This document shows, one piece after another, positions 1 to 8,337 of a stretch of 31,877 nt of DNA. Source of the DNA: Bacteroidales bacterium (GTDB lineage Bacteria; Bacteroidota; Bacteroidia; Bacteroidales; UBA932); NCBI GenBank assembly GCA_024402115.1, contig JAKSJQ010000023.1, positions 1 through 31,877 of the forward strand, in the 5' to 3' direction. Within the stretch, counting starts at the first letter, position 1. Every line of letters begins with the position of its first letter. Under the pieces are notes generated by a model that made no database searches, was not told the DNA's origin, and saw only the letters and a program-made list of their open reading frames with translations. The position numbers and the translations under genes were made by a program.

Positions 1-704
1 TGTATAAGAGAGTACTTCTTAAACTCAGCGGCGAGAGCCTCGGCGGCCCTGCCGGAAAAGGTATCGACGAAAAGTGGCTCGAGCGCTACGCCATCGAGAT
101 CGCAGACGCAGTGAAGGCCGGACTCCAGGTCGGCATCGTCATCGGCGGCGGAAACATATTCCGCGGCCTCCAGGGCGTAGGAAAAGGTTTCGACCGCGTG
201 AACGGCGACAAGATGGGAATGCTTGCAACCGTGATCAACTCGCTCGGACTTGCAATGGCCATCCGCTCACAGGGCGTGGAGGCTGAGGTGTTCACCGCGA
301 CCCCGATGCAGCCGGTGGCACGCTACTACATGAGGGATGACGCTGTCAAGGTAATGGAGAACGGAGGTGTCGCACTCATCGCGGGCGGTACCGGAAACCC
401 ATTCTTCACCACCGATTCAGGAGCCGCTCTCCGCGCTCTCGAGATCAAGGCTGACGCTCTGCTCAAGGGCACCAGGGTCGACGGAGTCTACACTGCAGAT
501 CCGGAGAAGGACCCTACCGCAACAAAATACGATGAGCTCACCTTCGCGAAGGCCATCAACGATCACCTCAAGGTGATGGACCAGACAGCTTTCGCTCTCT
601 GCAGCGACGGAAACATGCCTATCATCGTATTCGACATGAATCAGACCGGCAACCTCACCAAGCTCCTCAACGGCGAGAAGGTCGGAACACTCGTACACGT
701 ATAA
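1..704 (+). CDS. pyrH: UMP kinase (5' end one base short)
   Basis: Uridylate kinase phosphorylates UMP to UDP with ATP in cytosolic pyrimidine nucleotide synthesis. Reading from base 3 gives YKRVLLKLSGESLGG, the family's N-terminal lysine/glycine motif. The window opens with TG, so the ATG start is probably split by the window edge with only its first base missing. Further motifs are GGGNIFRG (glycine-rich, about residues 47-54), AGGTGNPFFTTDSGAALRA and the acceptor-side stretch KGTRVDGVYTADP. The protein would be about 234 residues, normal for bacterial PyrH, which is a homohexamer of the amino acid kinase fold. It lies 21 bases before frr, and pyrH-frr is a widely conserved pair. Only the first base is inferred; the identity is secure. 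Confidence 0.97.
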   Translation, partial: YKRVLLKLSGESLGGPAGKGIDEKWLERYAIEIADAVKAGLQVGIVIGGGNIFRGLQGVGKGFDRVNGDKMGMLATVINSLGLAMAIRSQGVEAEVFTATPMQPVARYYMRDDAVKVMENGGVALIAGGTGNPFFTTDSGAALRALEIKADALLKGTRVDGVYTADPEKDPTATKYDELTFAKAINDHLKVMDQTAFALCSDGNMPIIVFDMNQTGNLTKLLNGEKVGTLVHV

Positions 705-725
705 CCACAGACTAAATCCACAGTT

Positions 726-1289
726 ATGATAAACAAAGCAAAAGACATCGTCGCAGCTTCAAAGGCGAAGATGAACGACGCAGTCAAGTTCCTCGAGGAG
801 GATCTCAAGACATACCGTGCCGGCAAGGCCAATCCACTCGTGTTCAACAGCGTGATGGTTAACTACTATGGCTCAGACATGCCAGTTCCTCAGGTAGCTT
901 CGGTGACCACTCCTGACGCGAAGACCATTCTCATCCAGCCTTGGGAGAAGAAGATGATCCCTCTCATCGAGAAGGCCATCATCGACGCAAACATCGGCAT
1001 GACCCCACAGAACAACGGCGAGAGCATCCGCTGCACCGTTCCTGCACTCACCGAGGAGCGCCGCAAGGAGCTCATCAAGAAGGCTAAGGCTTCAGGCGAG
1101 AATGCCAAGGTCGTAGTGCGCAACGCACGCCGCGACGCAATCGACGCACTCAAGAAGCTCATCAAGGAAGGTCTTCCTGAGGACGTCCAGAAGGATCAGG
1201 AGCAGGCGGCACAGAAAGAGACCGATGCAGCAGTGAAGAAGATCGACGAGACCATCGCTGCAAAGGAGAAGGAAATCCTCACCGTATAA
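726..1289 (+). CDS. frr: Ribosome recycling factor
   Basis: RRF works with EF-G to split post-termination ribosomes into subunits. The 187-residue product matches the usual family length of about 185. Family features are the N-terminal helix with FLEEDLKTYRAGKANP (the RxGxA/RAG region), then the beta domain stretches VNYYGSDMPVPQVASVT and ILIQPWEKKMIPLIEKAI, and the C-terminal helix region with LTEERRKELIKKAKASGE and VVVRNARRDA. The ATG lies 21 bases after pyrH, which suggests cotranscription. The 3' end is only five bases from the TTG start of pheA, so frr translation may feed that gene. No anomalies were seen. Confidence 0.98.
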   Translation: MINKAKDIVAASKAKMNDAVKFLEEDLKTYRAGKANPLVFNSVMVNYYGSDMPVPQVASVTTPDAKTILIQPWEKKMIPLIEKAIIDANIGMTPQNNGESIRCTVPALTEERRKELIKKAKASGENAKVVVRNARRDAIDALKKLIKEGLPEDVQKDQEQAAQKETDAAVKKIDETIAAKEKEILTV

Positions 1290-1294
1290 GCAAA

Positions 1295-2113
1295 TTGAAA
1301 AGGATAGCGATACAAGGTTTTTCGGGCTGCTTTCACGAACAGGCAGCCCGAAAATTTTACTCTGAGCCTATCGAGATCGTGGAATGTGCGACCTTCGAGG
1401 GGCTCTTCACGGCAATGGCCGAAGGCCGTGCGGACGCAGCCATCATGGCGGTGGAGAACACCACTTCCGGTGGACTGCTCCCCAACTATGAGCTCCTGCG
1501 CAAGCATGGAAAGAAGATCAAGGGAGAAGTGTTCCTCCGCATCGAGCAGAACCTCATGGCCCTCCCCGGCCAGAAGCTCGAGGACATCAAGGAGGTGCGC
1601 ACCCACTACATGGCGTTCAACCAGACCAGAGAATTCTTCAAGGGACATCCTGAGATGCGCCTCGTAGAGACCGAAGACACCGCCCTCAGCGCGGCTCAGG
1701 TGTCGAGGGAACAGCTCAGTGGCGTCGCAGCGGTGGCTTCTTCGCTCGCGGCTGAACTCTATGGGCTCGAGATCGTCTGCCCAGGCATCGAGACATACAA
1801 GCAGAATTTCACCAGGTTCCTCATCATCGACGACAGCATCGAAGTTCCGGTGGAGGAAGCGAACAAGGCAACCATGTGCTTCACTCTGCCTCACCAGCCG
1901 GGCTCACTCGCACATGTGCTGACCATCATGTCATTCTACGGCATGAACCTCACGAAGATCCAGTCCCTCCCTCTTCCGGGCAGGGAGTGGCAATACTTCT
2001 TCTACATCGAAATCAAGCACGAAGACCACCTCAGGTTCGAACAGGCTCTCGCGGCAGTCAGGCCGCTGATGGAAGACCTTACCATCATGGGTGAGTACCG
2101 TGCAACAATATAG
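1295..2113 (+). CDS. pheA: Prephenate dehydratase with ACT domain (TTG start)
   Basis: Converts prephenate to phenylpyruvate, the committed step to phenylalanine. The 272-residue protein has a catalytic domain at about 1-180 with the start KRIAIQGFSGCFHEQAA, the motif AVENTTSGG (about 52-60) and the conserved T-R-F at 173-175. An ACT domain follows at about 194-272, containing QPGSLAHVL. The usual Phe-binding ESRP motif is replaced by QSLP at 223-226. The reading frame begins with TTG. No ATG is available near the N-terminus, and homology reaches the second codon (KRIAIQG), so the TTG start is well supported. A purine-rich stretch at 1263-1275, inside the end of frr, may help ribosome binding. 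This is a monofunctional enzyme with no chorismate mutase domain. It is followed nine bases later by an aminotransferase that could use its product. Confidence 0.93.
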   Translation: MKRIAIQGFSGCFHEQAARKFYSEPIEIVECATFEGLFTAMAEGRADAAIMAVENTTSGGLLPNYELLRKHGKKIKGEVFLRIEQNLMALPGQKLEDIKEVRTHYMAFNQTREFFKGHPEMRLVETEDTALSAAQVSREQLSGVAAVASSLAAELYGLEIVCPGIETYKQNFTRFLIIDDSIEVPVEEANKATMCFTLPHQPGSLAHVLTIMSFYGMNLTKIQSLPLPGREWQYFFYIEIKHEDHLRFEQALAAVRPLMEDLTIMGEYRATI

Positions 2114-2122
2114 GAAACGAAC

Positions 2123-3319
2123 ATGATAATCAAGCCAGCAAAAAGGACGGACTCCCTCCATCCTTACTACTTTTCGATAAAGAACCCTGAGGTCGCAGCT
2201 ATCAGCAAGGACCGCGTCGAGCGCGGCCTCTCTCCTGTGATCAACATGGGCATCGGAGCACCGGACGGCATGCCGCCCGCAGAGGCAATCCAGGCGCTCT
2301 GCGAGTCGGCTCAGCAGAAGGACAGCCACAAATATCAGAACTACTTCGGTCTCCCTGAGCTCCGTCAGGCCTATGCCGACTGGTACAAGAGGTACTACAA
2401 CGTAGACCTCGATCCCGTCAGCGAGATACAGCCTCTCGTGGGTTCGAAGGAAGGCATACTCATGATCTGTCTCACCTTCCTCAACGAAGGTGACAAGGTG
2501 CTCATGCCGGATCCGGGCTACCCTACCTACACCTCGGCGACAGCACTCGCTCAGGCAGGCGTAGTCACCTACCAGCTCAAGCAGGAGCTCGGCTGGCAGC
2601 CTGACTTCGACGAGCTCGAGAAGATGGACCTCACCGGCGTCAAGCTCATGTGGGTGAACTACCCTAACATGCCTACCGGAGCACCAGCTACCCGCGAACT
2701 CTACCGCAAGCTCGTAGCCTTCGCAAAGAAGCACAGCATCATGGTCGTCAACGACAACCCATACAGCTTCATCCTCAACAAGGAGCCTCTCTCCATCCTC
2801 GAGACCGAGGGTGCGAAGGACTGCTGCATCGAGCTCAACTCCCTCAGCAAGGCCCACAACATGTCAGGATGGCGTCTCGGCATGGTTGCAGGCGACGCAG
2901 AGAGCGTACATGAGATCAGGAAGGTGAAGAGCCAGATGGACTCAGGTATGTTCAAGCCTCTCCAGCTTGCAGCGATCCAGGCCCTCAACGCCGGCCCAGA
3001 GTGGTTCGAGGCCCTCAACGCGGAATACAGCGCGCGCAAGGAATATGTCTGGAAGCTCTTCGACATGATCGGCGCGAAGTACGAGAAGGACGCCCAGGGA
3101 CTCTTCGTCTGGGGCAAGGTCGACGAGGACAATCCTTACGCTCAGGGCGGTGACCCATCAAAGACCCTCGGAGAAAGGGTTTCAGACAAGCTGCTCTACG
3201 AAAAGGGCGTGTTCATCACCCCAGGTTTCATCTTCGGTCACGGTGGCGACAACTACGTCAGGGCATCGCTCTGCGCTCCGATTCCTATGATCGAGAAAGC
3301 GATCGATCTGATCAAGTAA
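2123..3319 (+). CDS. Class I/II PLP aminotransferase, probably aromatic/phenylpyruvate
   Basis: A 398-residue fold-type I pyridoxal-phosphate aminotransferase. Visible motifs are the glycine-rich substrate loop INMGIGAPDGMPP (about 40-52), YFGLPELRQAYADWY, the PLP-phosphate region LVGSKEGI, NYPNMPTG (about 179-186, the NPxxPTG-type motif), Asp211 in VVNDNPYS for the pyridine nitrogen, and the Schiff-base Lys243 in NSLSKAHNMSGWRLG. A C-terminal arginine in NYVRASLC fits the carboxylate-binding residue. It starts nine bases after pheA and ends at a strong terminator, so the likely job is transamination of phenylpyruvate (or a related 2-oxo acid) to the amino acid. Substrate specificity cannot be read from sequence; related enzymes include LL-diaminopimelate and aspartate aminotransferases. 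Confidence 0.9.
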   Translation: MIIKPAKRTDSLHPYYFSIKNPEVAAISKDRVERGLSPVINMGIGAPDGMPPAEAIQALCESAQQKDSHKYQNYFGLPELRQAYADWYKRYYNVDLDPVSEIQPLVGSKEGILMICLTFLNEGDKVLMPDPGYPTYTSATALAQAGVVTYQLKQELGWQPDFDELEKMDLTGVKLMWVNYPNMPTGAPATRELYRKLVAFAKKHSIMVVNDNPYSFILNKEPLSILETEGAKDCCIELNSLSKAHNMSGWRLGMVAGDAESVHEIRKVKSQMDSGMFKPLQLAAIQALNAGPEWFEALNAEYSARKEYVWKLFDMIGAKYEKDAQGLFVWGKVDEDNPYAQGGDPSKTLGERVSDKLLYEKGVFITPGFIFGHGGDNYVRASLCAPIPMIEKAIDLIK

Positions 3320-3336
3320 GATTACATCCGATACGA

Positions 3337-3374
3337 TATAAAAAAGGCCTCGCTTCTGCGGGGCCTTTTTTATA
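3337..3374. terminator. Bidirectional intrinsic terminator between convergent genes
   Basis: A 17-base-pair stem closed by a TTCT loop. The left arm runs from TATA through six A residues and GGCCTCGC; the right arm is GCGGGGCC, six T residues and TATA. Only one position is a G-T wobble. A-tract and T-tract flank the GC core on both sides, so it can terminate the rightward aminotransferase transcript and the leftward pepP transcript. Confidence 0.93.
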
Positions 3375-3391
3375 TCCGGAAATTTCCGAGA

Positions 3392-5194
3392 CTAGAGCGG
3401 AAGCGTCTTCTCACGAAGCCATGCTGCGATCTCTGCAGGAAGCTTCGGTGCGAGAGTACGGTATACCTTCTCGTTGAACTTGTTGAGCCACTCGATCTCC
3501 TCGAAGGTCATCAGGTGCTTGAGGATAGGAGCGGTGTCGATGTGGCAGCAGGTAAGCTCCTCGAAGCCGCACCAGTGGCGGAACTCATTCTCGCCGAGGT
3601 CGACACAGAGGTTGGTATTCTCATGACGCACGCCGTGCATGCCCTCACGGTAGAGGCCAGGCTCGATCGTGGTCACCATACCTGGAAGTATAGCCTGCTC
3701 GTAGAGGTTCTGGCGAAGATCCTGAGGTCCCTCATGGACGCCGAGGAAGAAGCCTGTGCCGTGGCCGGTGCCGTGACCGAAGTCGCGCTGAGCCCTCCAC
3801 ATAGGCATACGTGCCATAGAGTCGAGGCGGCAGCCTGCGGTTCCGTAAGGGAACACAGACATGGTGAAGTCGATCATGCCCCTGAGCACGAGAGTATAGT
3901 CGAGTCTCTCGAGATCCGTACATGGTCCGAGAGGAACAGTCCTGGTGGTATCCGTAGTTCCGAAGAGATACTGTCCGCCTGAGTCGATGAGATAGAGACC
4001 CCAAGGCTTGAGCTCAGGAGCGGTCTCGTCCTGAGGAGTGACATAATGAGGAAGAGCTGCGCCGGCGCCGTAAGCCGAGATGTTCTCGAAGCTGTCGCCC
4101 TTGTATCCCGGAATCTCGGCACGGAGGGAAGTGAGCTTCACGGAAGCGTCCCACTCAGTGACATGGCCGCCGGAAGCGACAGCCTTCTCGAGCCAGTATA
4201 CGAACTTGGTCATTGCAACGCCGTCCTCGATGTAAGCCTCACGGAAGCCTGCGATCTCGGTCGCGTTCTTGATGCCCTTGCGAAGCCTTACAGGAGAGAC
4301 GTCCATGGTGATGTTGTCGTCACCGAAGATGTCAGCAAGCTTCTTGGATACTGGATAGTTGAGAGTAGCCGGATCTACATAGATCTTCTCGCAGGTGGCC
4401 TGAGCTGCCATGAGTCCGACAGCGAGGTCGCTGTAGCCACTGACCTTCACGCCGTCCTTCTCGAGCTCCTCGAAGCTGTCGAGGGTCTCGTCGTCAAGAT
4501 CCTTGAGAGAGTCCTTCTTGACGAACCACTCGACCTTGTCCTTAGCCACGAGCAGATAGGACATCACGAGCGGGTTGTAGGCGATGTCGCCGCCGCGGAC
4601 GTTGAGCATCCACGCAATCTCCGCAAGATCGGTGATGAGCATCGCGTCGCAGCCCTTCTCCTGAAGGAAGCCGCGGAGCCATGCGAACCTCTCGAGACGG
4701 GACTCGCCGGCGAACTCGACGCCGAGGGTCTCGATAGGAGACTGAGGGATCTCAGGTCTGTCCTCCCAGAGCTGGCTGAGCATGTCAGGGACATCGACGA
4801 TCTCGAAGGTGGAGAGCTTCGCGATTGCGTCCGCGCTCTGGCAGAGTCCGTCGACTGCGATGACGGCACCTGCCGGGAACACCGTAGGAAGCCACTCCGG
4901 TATGGTCACCTGCTCCGGCACTCTGAGCTTGTGGAGCTCGATTCCAGTTCCAGGAAGCACCTTGTTGGCTGCGATGAAGTACCTGGTGTCAGTCCAAAGA
5001 CCGGCATGATCCATGGTGACGACGATGTCGCCGTACTCACCTGAGAAGCCGCTGAGCCACTCCACCTGCTTCCAACGGAGAGCCGGATACTCGCTGCTGT
5101 GAGGGTCGGTCGCGGTGACGATCACTGCGTCCCAGCCGTTCCTCGCCATGATCGCCCTGAGGGCCGCGATTCTTTCTGCGTATAAATTTGCCAT
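3392..5194 (-). CDS. pepP: Xaa-Pro aminopeptidase (aminopeptidase P, M24B)
   Basis: Removes an N-terminal residue linked to proline, using a two-metal centre. The 600-residue product has the layout of the large eukaryote-like aminopeptidase P: a creatinase N domain (about 1-150), a second creatinase-like domain (about 155-305) and a C-terminal pita-bread catalytic domain (about 310-600). All five metal ligands are visible: Asp404 in YLIDSGGQY, Asp415 in GTTDTTRT, His478 in GHGTGHGTG, Glu511 in TTIEPGLY and Glu525 in RHENTN, plus HEGP at 487-490. There is no signal peptide, so it is cytosolic. It lies 27 bases downstream of a secreted S9 peptidase on the same strand, consistent with stepwise breakdown of proline-containing peptides. 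The ATG start agrees with the family's N-terminus. Confidence 0.97.
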   Translation of the reverse strand: MANLYAERIAALRAIMARNGWDAVIVTATDPHSSEYPALRWKQVEWLSGFSGEYGDIVVTMDHAGLWTDTRYFIAANKVLPGTGIELHKLRVPEQVTIPEWLPTVFPAGAVIAVDGLCQSADAIAKLSTFEIVDVPDMLSQLWEDRPEIPQSPIETLGVEFAGESRLERFAWLRGFLQEKGCDAMLITDLAEIAWMLNVRGGDIAYNPLVMSYLLVAKDKVEWFVKKDSLKDLDDETLDSFEELEKDGVKVSGYSDLAVGLMAAQATCEKIYVDPATLNYPVSKKLADIFGDDNITMDVSPVRLRKGIKNATEIAGFREAYIEDGVAMTKFVYWLEKAVASGGHVTEWDASVKLTSLRAEIPGYKGDSFENISAYGAGAALPHYVTPQDETAPELKPWGLYLIDSGGQYLFGTTDTTRTVPLGPCTDLERLDYTLVLRGMIDFTMSVFPYGTAGCRLDSMARMPMWRAQRDFGHGTGHGTGFFLGVHEGPQDLRQNLYEQAILPGMVTTIEPGLYREGMHGVRHENTNLCVDLGENEFRHWCGFEELTCCHIDTAPILKHLMTFEEIEWLNKFNEKVYRTLAPKLPAEIAAWLREKTLPL

Positions 5195-5221
5195 GTTATT
5201 GTCTATGTGATTATCTGTTTA

Positions 5222-7705
5222 CTAAAGGTCCTTGTGTGGGTAGAGAGCCTCCCACCAGCTGTCGTCGTCCTGGAGGTACTTCGCGAACCACGCCATCTGG
5301 GTGTTGTGCCACCAGATGTGCTTGTTGTACTCGTTGATATGGTGGTTCTCACCTTCAACTGAAACGAACGCGGTCTCCTTTCCGAGGAGCTTGAGCGCGG
5401 TGAACATCTGTACGCTCTCGTTGTAAGGGACGTTGGTGTCGCCGGTGCCATGGAGGAAGAGAAGAGGAGTGTTCACGGTCTCAGGATGGTAGAGAGGTGA
5501 CTGCTCGACATAGAGGTCCTTCCTTGTCCATGGGTAGCTGTTCGCCATCGAGGTCTCGCTGTAGCTGTAGCCCCAGTAGCCGTAGCCCCAGTAGCTGGTA
5601 TGGTCGCTGATACCCGCATGTGAGATCGCGCATGCGAAGATGTCGGTGATGGTCTGGAGGTACATGGTCATGAATCCACCGTAGCTTGCTCCAACGCAAC
5701 CGATCTTGTCCGCGTTCACGAAGTCATGGGTCGCGGTGAACTCCTTGGTAGCCTCGATGATGTCGCGTGCAGGATCGACTCCGGCAGTGTTCACGTGACG
5801 GGCAGACCACTTCTGGCCGAATCCGGTTGCGCCGCTAGGCTGTACGATCAGTGCGACATATCCGAGTGCGGACCAAGTCTCCTGCGGATAGTTGGACTCG
5901 AAGTTCCTGCTGGTTGGAGAGCAACCGCCGTAGTAGTTGACGATCATAGGATACTTCTTCGCAGGATCGAAGTTCACAGGGAGATAGTAGCGGCAGAGAA
6001 CCTCCTCTCCGAGAGAATTCTTGAAGGTCCATGCGATGCAGTCGCCGACGGTGATGCCCTTGAGAGACTTCGCGCTGAAGTCCTCGATGAGGCTAATCTT
6101 CTGCTTCTTGGTACCGAAGGTCTTGAGGTCGGTAGCGTAGAGACGGTCAGAGTTGGTAGCGCCCTGGCCATGGAATGCAAGCACAGGAGCCTCCGCAGCG
6201 ATGCTGAATCCACGGATGAGCTCCTCAGGAAGATCCATCCTGTTGAAATTGCCGTTGGAAGGATCGAGAGTAAAGAGGCTCACTGAGTCCCTGTTCTCCG
6301 CGGTGAAATAGATCTTGTTGTCAAGCTTGTTCCAGACTGCGCTCTGTACGCATGGGTCGAACTCCTTGGTAAGCGGAGTCACGTCCTTGCTTGCGATATC
6401 GAGCATATAGAGCTGGAGATCGGTCATGGATGGGGTCTGACCCTCGTCCACAGCTGCGCCGAGCCAGTCAAAAGCCTCAGGGGTACCGGTCAGGAGGACC
6501 TTCTTGCCGTCAGGAGAGAACTGTCCGCCATGTACGAAGCCGTCACGGCACACGAGGGTATCCACGAGCTCGAGGCTCTGGAGATCCACGAGATAGATGG
6601 AGTTGACGTCGGTAGGACGGGCGGTAAGGCGAGCCTCAGACTTGCTGAGGAGTGCATAGCGACCGTCATTGGAAACGTCTGAGAGATATGCGTTGTTGTA
6701 ACCGAAGGTAAGAGGCTGCATCACGCCGGTAGCAAGGTCATATACAGCGACAGAGCTGCGGTTGCGCCAACCTGGCTGACGGTCGTCCGGAACGAGGATC
6801 TCGAAGATTTCCTTCTTCTCCTGAGGTCCTTCGTTGTAGATGGTATAGATGAGCTTGTCCTCGGTAGGAGTGAAATCGAAGCTTCCCTCTGGGAGGCTCT
6901 TGACGAGCACCTCCTGCTTTCCGCTTGCAGGGTCCACGGTCACGAGCTCAAGGCCCTCGAGACCCTGACGGGTGAACCAGTAACGGTTGGTCTTAGGCAT
7001 CCACCTTGCAGACTGGCCCTCGCTGATGACATTGCCGCTCTCGCGCTCGATGATCTTGACGAATGAGCGGTCATGGCCCGGAGCCCTCTGTGAAGTGCGT
7101 ACGATCATGTACTTTCCGTCAGGAGAAAGCGAGACACCGCTCGAACGGCGTGAGTCGAGGAGCGTGGTCACTGTATAGAGACGTCCATCCTCCTTTGCCA
7201 TGTCGATGATCTGGACATGGTCCTTGACGATATCCGGAACATCCACGGAAACTTTCACCGACTCTGAGGTACCTGGCTCGATGGCGTACTTCACGACCAC
7301 CTTGTGGTTACCCGGCTCGAAGGTCACGCTGCCGCTCTGCTTCTTTCCGTTCACGAACACCTGATAGTTCTTGAGAGCGGAATCCACATCGATGCTTCCC
7401 TTGAAATACCTGTCGTTCTGGATCTCGAATCCGAGAAGTCCTACCGAATAGGCATCGGCAGGAGCGCTGAGGGCGCCGCCTGAGAAGCTTGAGCCCTTCT
7501 CGACCATTGTAAGGTCCATTCCTCCGTCGAGGATGCTTGACACATCGAGTTTCTTTCCGTTGACATCGGTCTGGTCGAACTGGATCGGAGCCTTGACCGA
7601 GATAGGTCCCGCATGGCGGAACGAACTGACCTCTATCTTCTCAGCATTGGCTGCAAAGCCAGAGATCAATGCCACAGCTGCTGCGGCGAGGAGTCTTCTG
7701 TTCAT
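5222..7705 (-). CDS. Secreted S9 prolyl oligopeptidase/DPP-type serine peptidase
   Basis: An 827-residue peptidase with an N-terminal signal peptide (MNRRLLAAAAVALISGFAANA, probably cut after residue 21), so it is periplasmic. Residues about 30-160 form a beta-rich N-terminal part. About 165-550 contain WD/TolB-like propeller repeats with several SPDGK/TPTEDK-type turns. The alpha/beta-hydrolase domain occupies about 560-827. The catalytic triad is visible as Ser674 in GASYGG, Asp756 in GTGDTNVP and His788 or 789 in GENHHINEY. This architecture is that of family S9 (acylaminoacyl peptidase, DPP4/DPP7-like or prolyl tripeptidyl types); sequence alone does not settle which bond is cut. A -7 promoter box lies 28 bases upstream, and pepP follows as the second gene of the probable operon. 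Confidence 0.93.
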   Translation of the reverse strand: MNRRLLAAAAVALISGFAANAEKIEVSSFRHAGPISVKAPIQFDQTDVNGKKLDVSSILDGGMDLTMVEKGSSFSGGALSAPADAYSVGLLGFEIQNDRYFKGSIDVDSALKNYQVFVNGKKQSGSVTFEPGNHKVVVKYAIEPGTSESVKVSVDVPDIVKDHVQIIDMAKEDGRLYTVTTLLDSRRSSGVSLSPDGKYMIVRTSQRAPGHDRSFVKIIERESGNVISEGQSARWMPKTNRYWFTRQGLEGLELVTVDPASGKQEVLVKSLPEGSFDFTPTEDKLIYTIYNEGPQEKKEIFEILVPDDRQPGWRNRSSVAVYDLATGVMQPLTFGYNNAYLSDVSNDGRYALLSKSEARLTARPTDVNSIYLVDLQSLELVDTLVCRDGFVHGGQFSPDGKKVLLTGTPEAFDWLGAAVDEGQTPSMTDLQLYMLDIASKDVTPLTKEFDPCVQSAVWNKLDNKIYFTAENRDSVSLFTLDPSNGNFNRMDLPEELIRGFSIAAEAPVLAFHGQGATNSDRLYATDLKTFGTKKQKISLIEDFSAKSLKGITVGDCIAWTFKNSLGEEVLCRYYLPVNFDPAKKYPMIVNYYGGCSPTSRNFESNYPQETWSALGYVALIVQPSGATGFGQKWSARHVNTAGVDPARDIIEATKEFTATHDFVNADKIGCVGASYGGFMTMYLQTITDIFACAISHAGISDHTSYWGYGYWGYSYSETSMANSYPWTRKDLYVEQSPLYHPETVNTPLLFLHGTGDTNVPYNESVQMFTALKLLGKETAFVSVEGENHHINEYNKHIWWHNTQMAWFAKYLQDDDSWWEALYPHKDL

Positions 7706-7732
7706 ATCTTTTGAAGAATTGTTTCAATCCTC

Positions 7733-7740
7733 CAAAGATA
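7733..7740 (-). promoter_or_regulatory. Bacteroidetes -7 promoter box for the S9/pepP operon
   Basis: On the minus strand the sequence reads TATCTTTG, an exact TAnnTTTG match, 27 bases before the S9 peptidase ATG. No clear TTTG -33 element is found at the usual spacing; a T-rich run just upstream could substitute. The leader contains GGAGG, but well upstream of the ATG. Confidence 0.6.
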
Positions 7741-7765
7741 GCAAAAAAATCGGGGTCGGAGACTA

Positions 7766-8329
7766 TCAGAACCAGAGATGTTCGACCAGAATCTTGAGAC
7801 CGATGCATATCAGCACCAGTCCGCCGAATATTTCGGCTCCCCTGTGGAACCTGTGACCAACGATATGGCCTATGCAGAGCCCCACGGCGGAGAATGCGAA
7901 GGTCGTGAGTCCGATGATGAGCACCGACGACCAGATGTCCGCACCGACGAAGGCGAAGGTCACACCGGCTGCAAGGGCGTCTATGCTGGTCGCAACGGCG
8001 AGAAGGAACATCGCCTTCGCAGCAAATGATGAGTCCACACTGTCGCATCCGTCATCCGGGCCGAGCGCCTCGCGTATCATGTTTCCGCCAATTCCGGCAA
8101 GAAGGATGAATGCGATCCAATGGTCGACGCTCTCCACGAAAGAGGCGAAGCTGACGCCGAGGAAATACCCCAGCAGCGGCATCAGAGCCTGGAATCCGCC
8201 GAACCAGAGGCCGACGCAGAGAGCGTTCCTCACGGCGACCTTCTTCAGGGTGAGTCCCTTTCCTATCGACACCGCGAATGCATCCATCGACAGGCCCACG
8301 GCGATCAGAAATATTTCAATTATTCCCAT
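7766..8329 (-). CDS. mntP: Manganese efflux pump MntP
   Basis: A 187-residue inner-membrane protein of the MntP (DUF204) family, which exports Mn2+. Six hydrophobic segments are visible in two three-helix repeats. Each repeat carries the key acidic residue: Asp16 in GLSMDAFAVSIGKG and Asp117 in ATSIDALAAGV. The length matches the family. The ATG is eight bases after the hemW stop, so it is read as the last gene of the coiled-coil/hemW/mntP transcript. No Mn-sensing riboswitch could fit in that gap, so control would have to act at the upstream promoter. A hydrophilic loop with DDGCDSVDSS separates the two halves. Confidence 0.96.
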   Translation of the reverse strand: MGIIEIFLIAVGLSMDAFAVSIGKGLTLKKVAVRNALCVGLWFGGFQALMPLLGYFLGVSFASFVESVDHWIAFILLAGIGGNMIREALGPDDGCDSVDSSFAAKAMFLLAVATSIDALAAGVTFAFVGADIWSSVLIIGLTTFAFSAVGLCIGHIVGHRFHRGAEIFGGLVLICIGLKILVEHLWF

Positions 8330-8337
8330 ATGTTTTC

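Noticed and set aside
1931..2857. Open frame of 308 codons antisense to pheA and the aminotransferase
   Set aside because: It spans two well-supported genes and has only a codon-bias composition.
4046..5044. Open frame of 332 codons antisense to pepP
   Set aside because: A shadow of the M24 gene, with no promoter, motif or plausible start signal.
7741..7765. Intrinsic terminator after mntP
   Set aside because: A T-run is present on the minus strand, but no convincing stem precedes it.
8330..8337. Mn-sensing riboswitch before mntP
   Set aside because: Only eight bases separate hemW from mntP, leaving no room for an RNA sensor.
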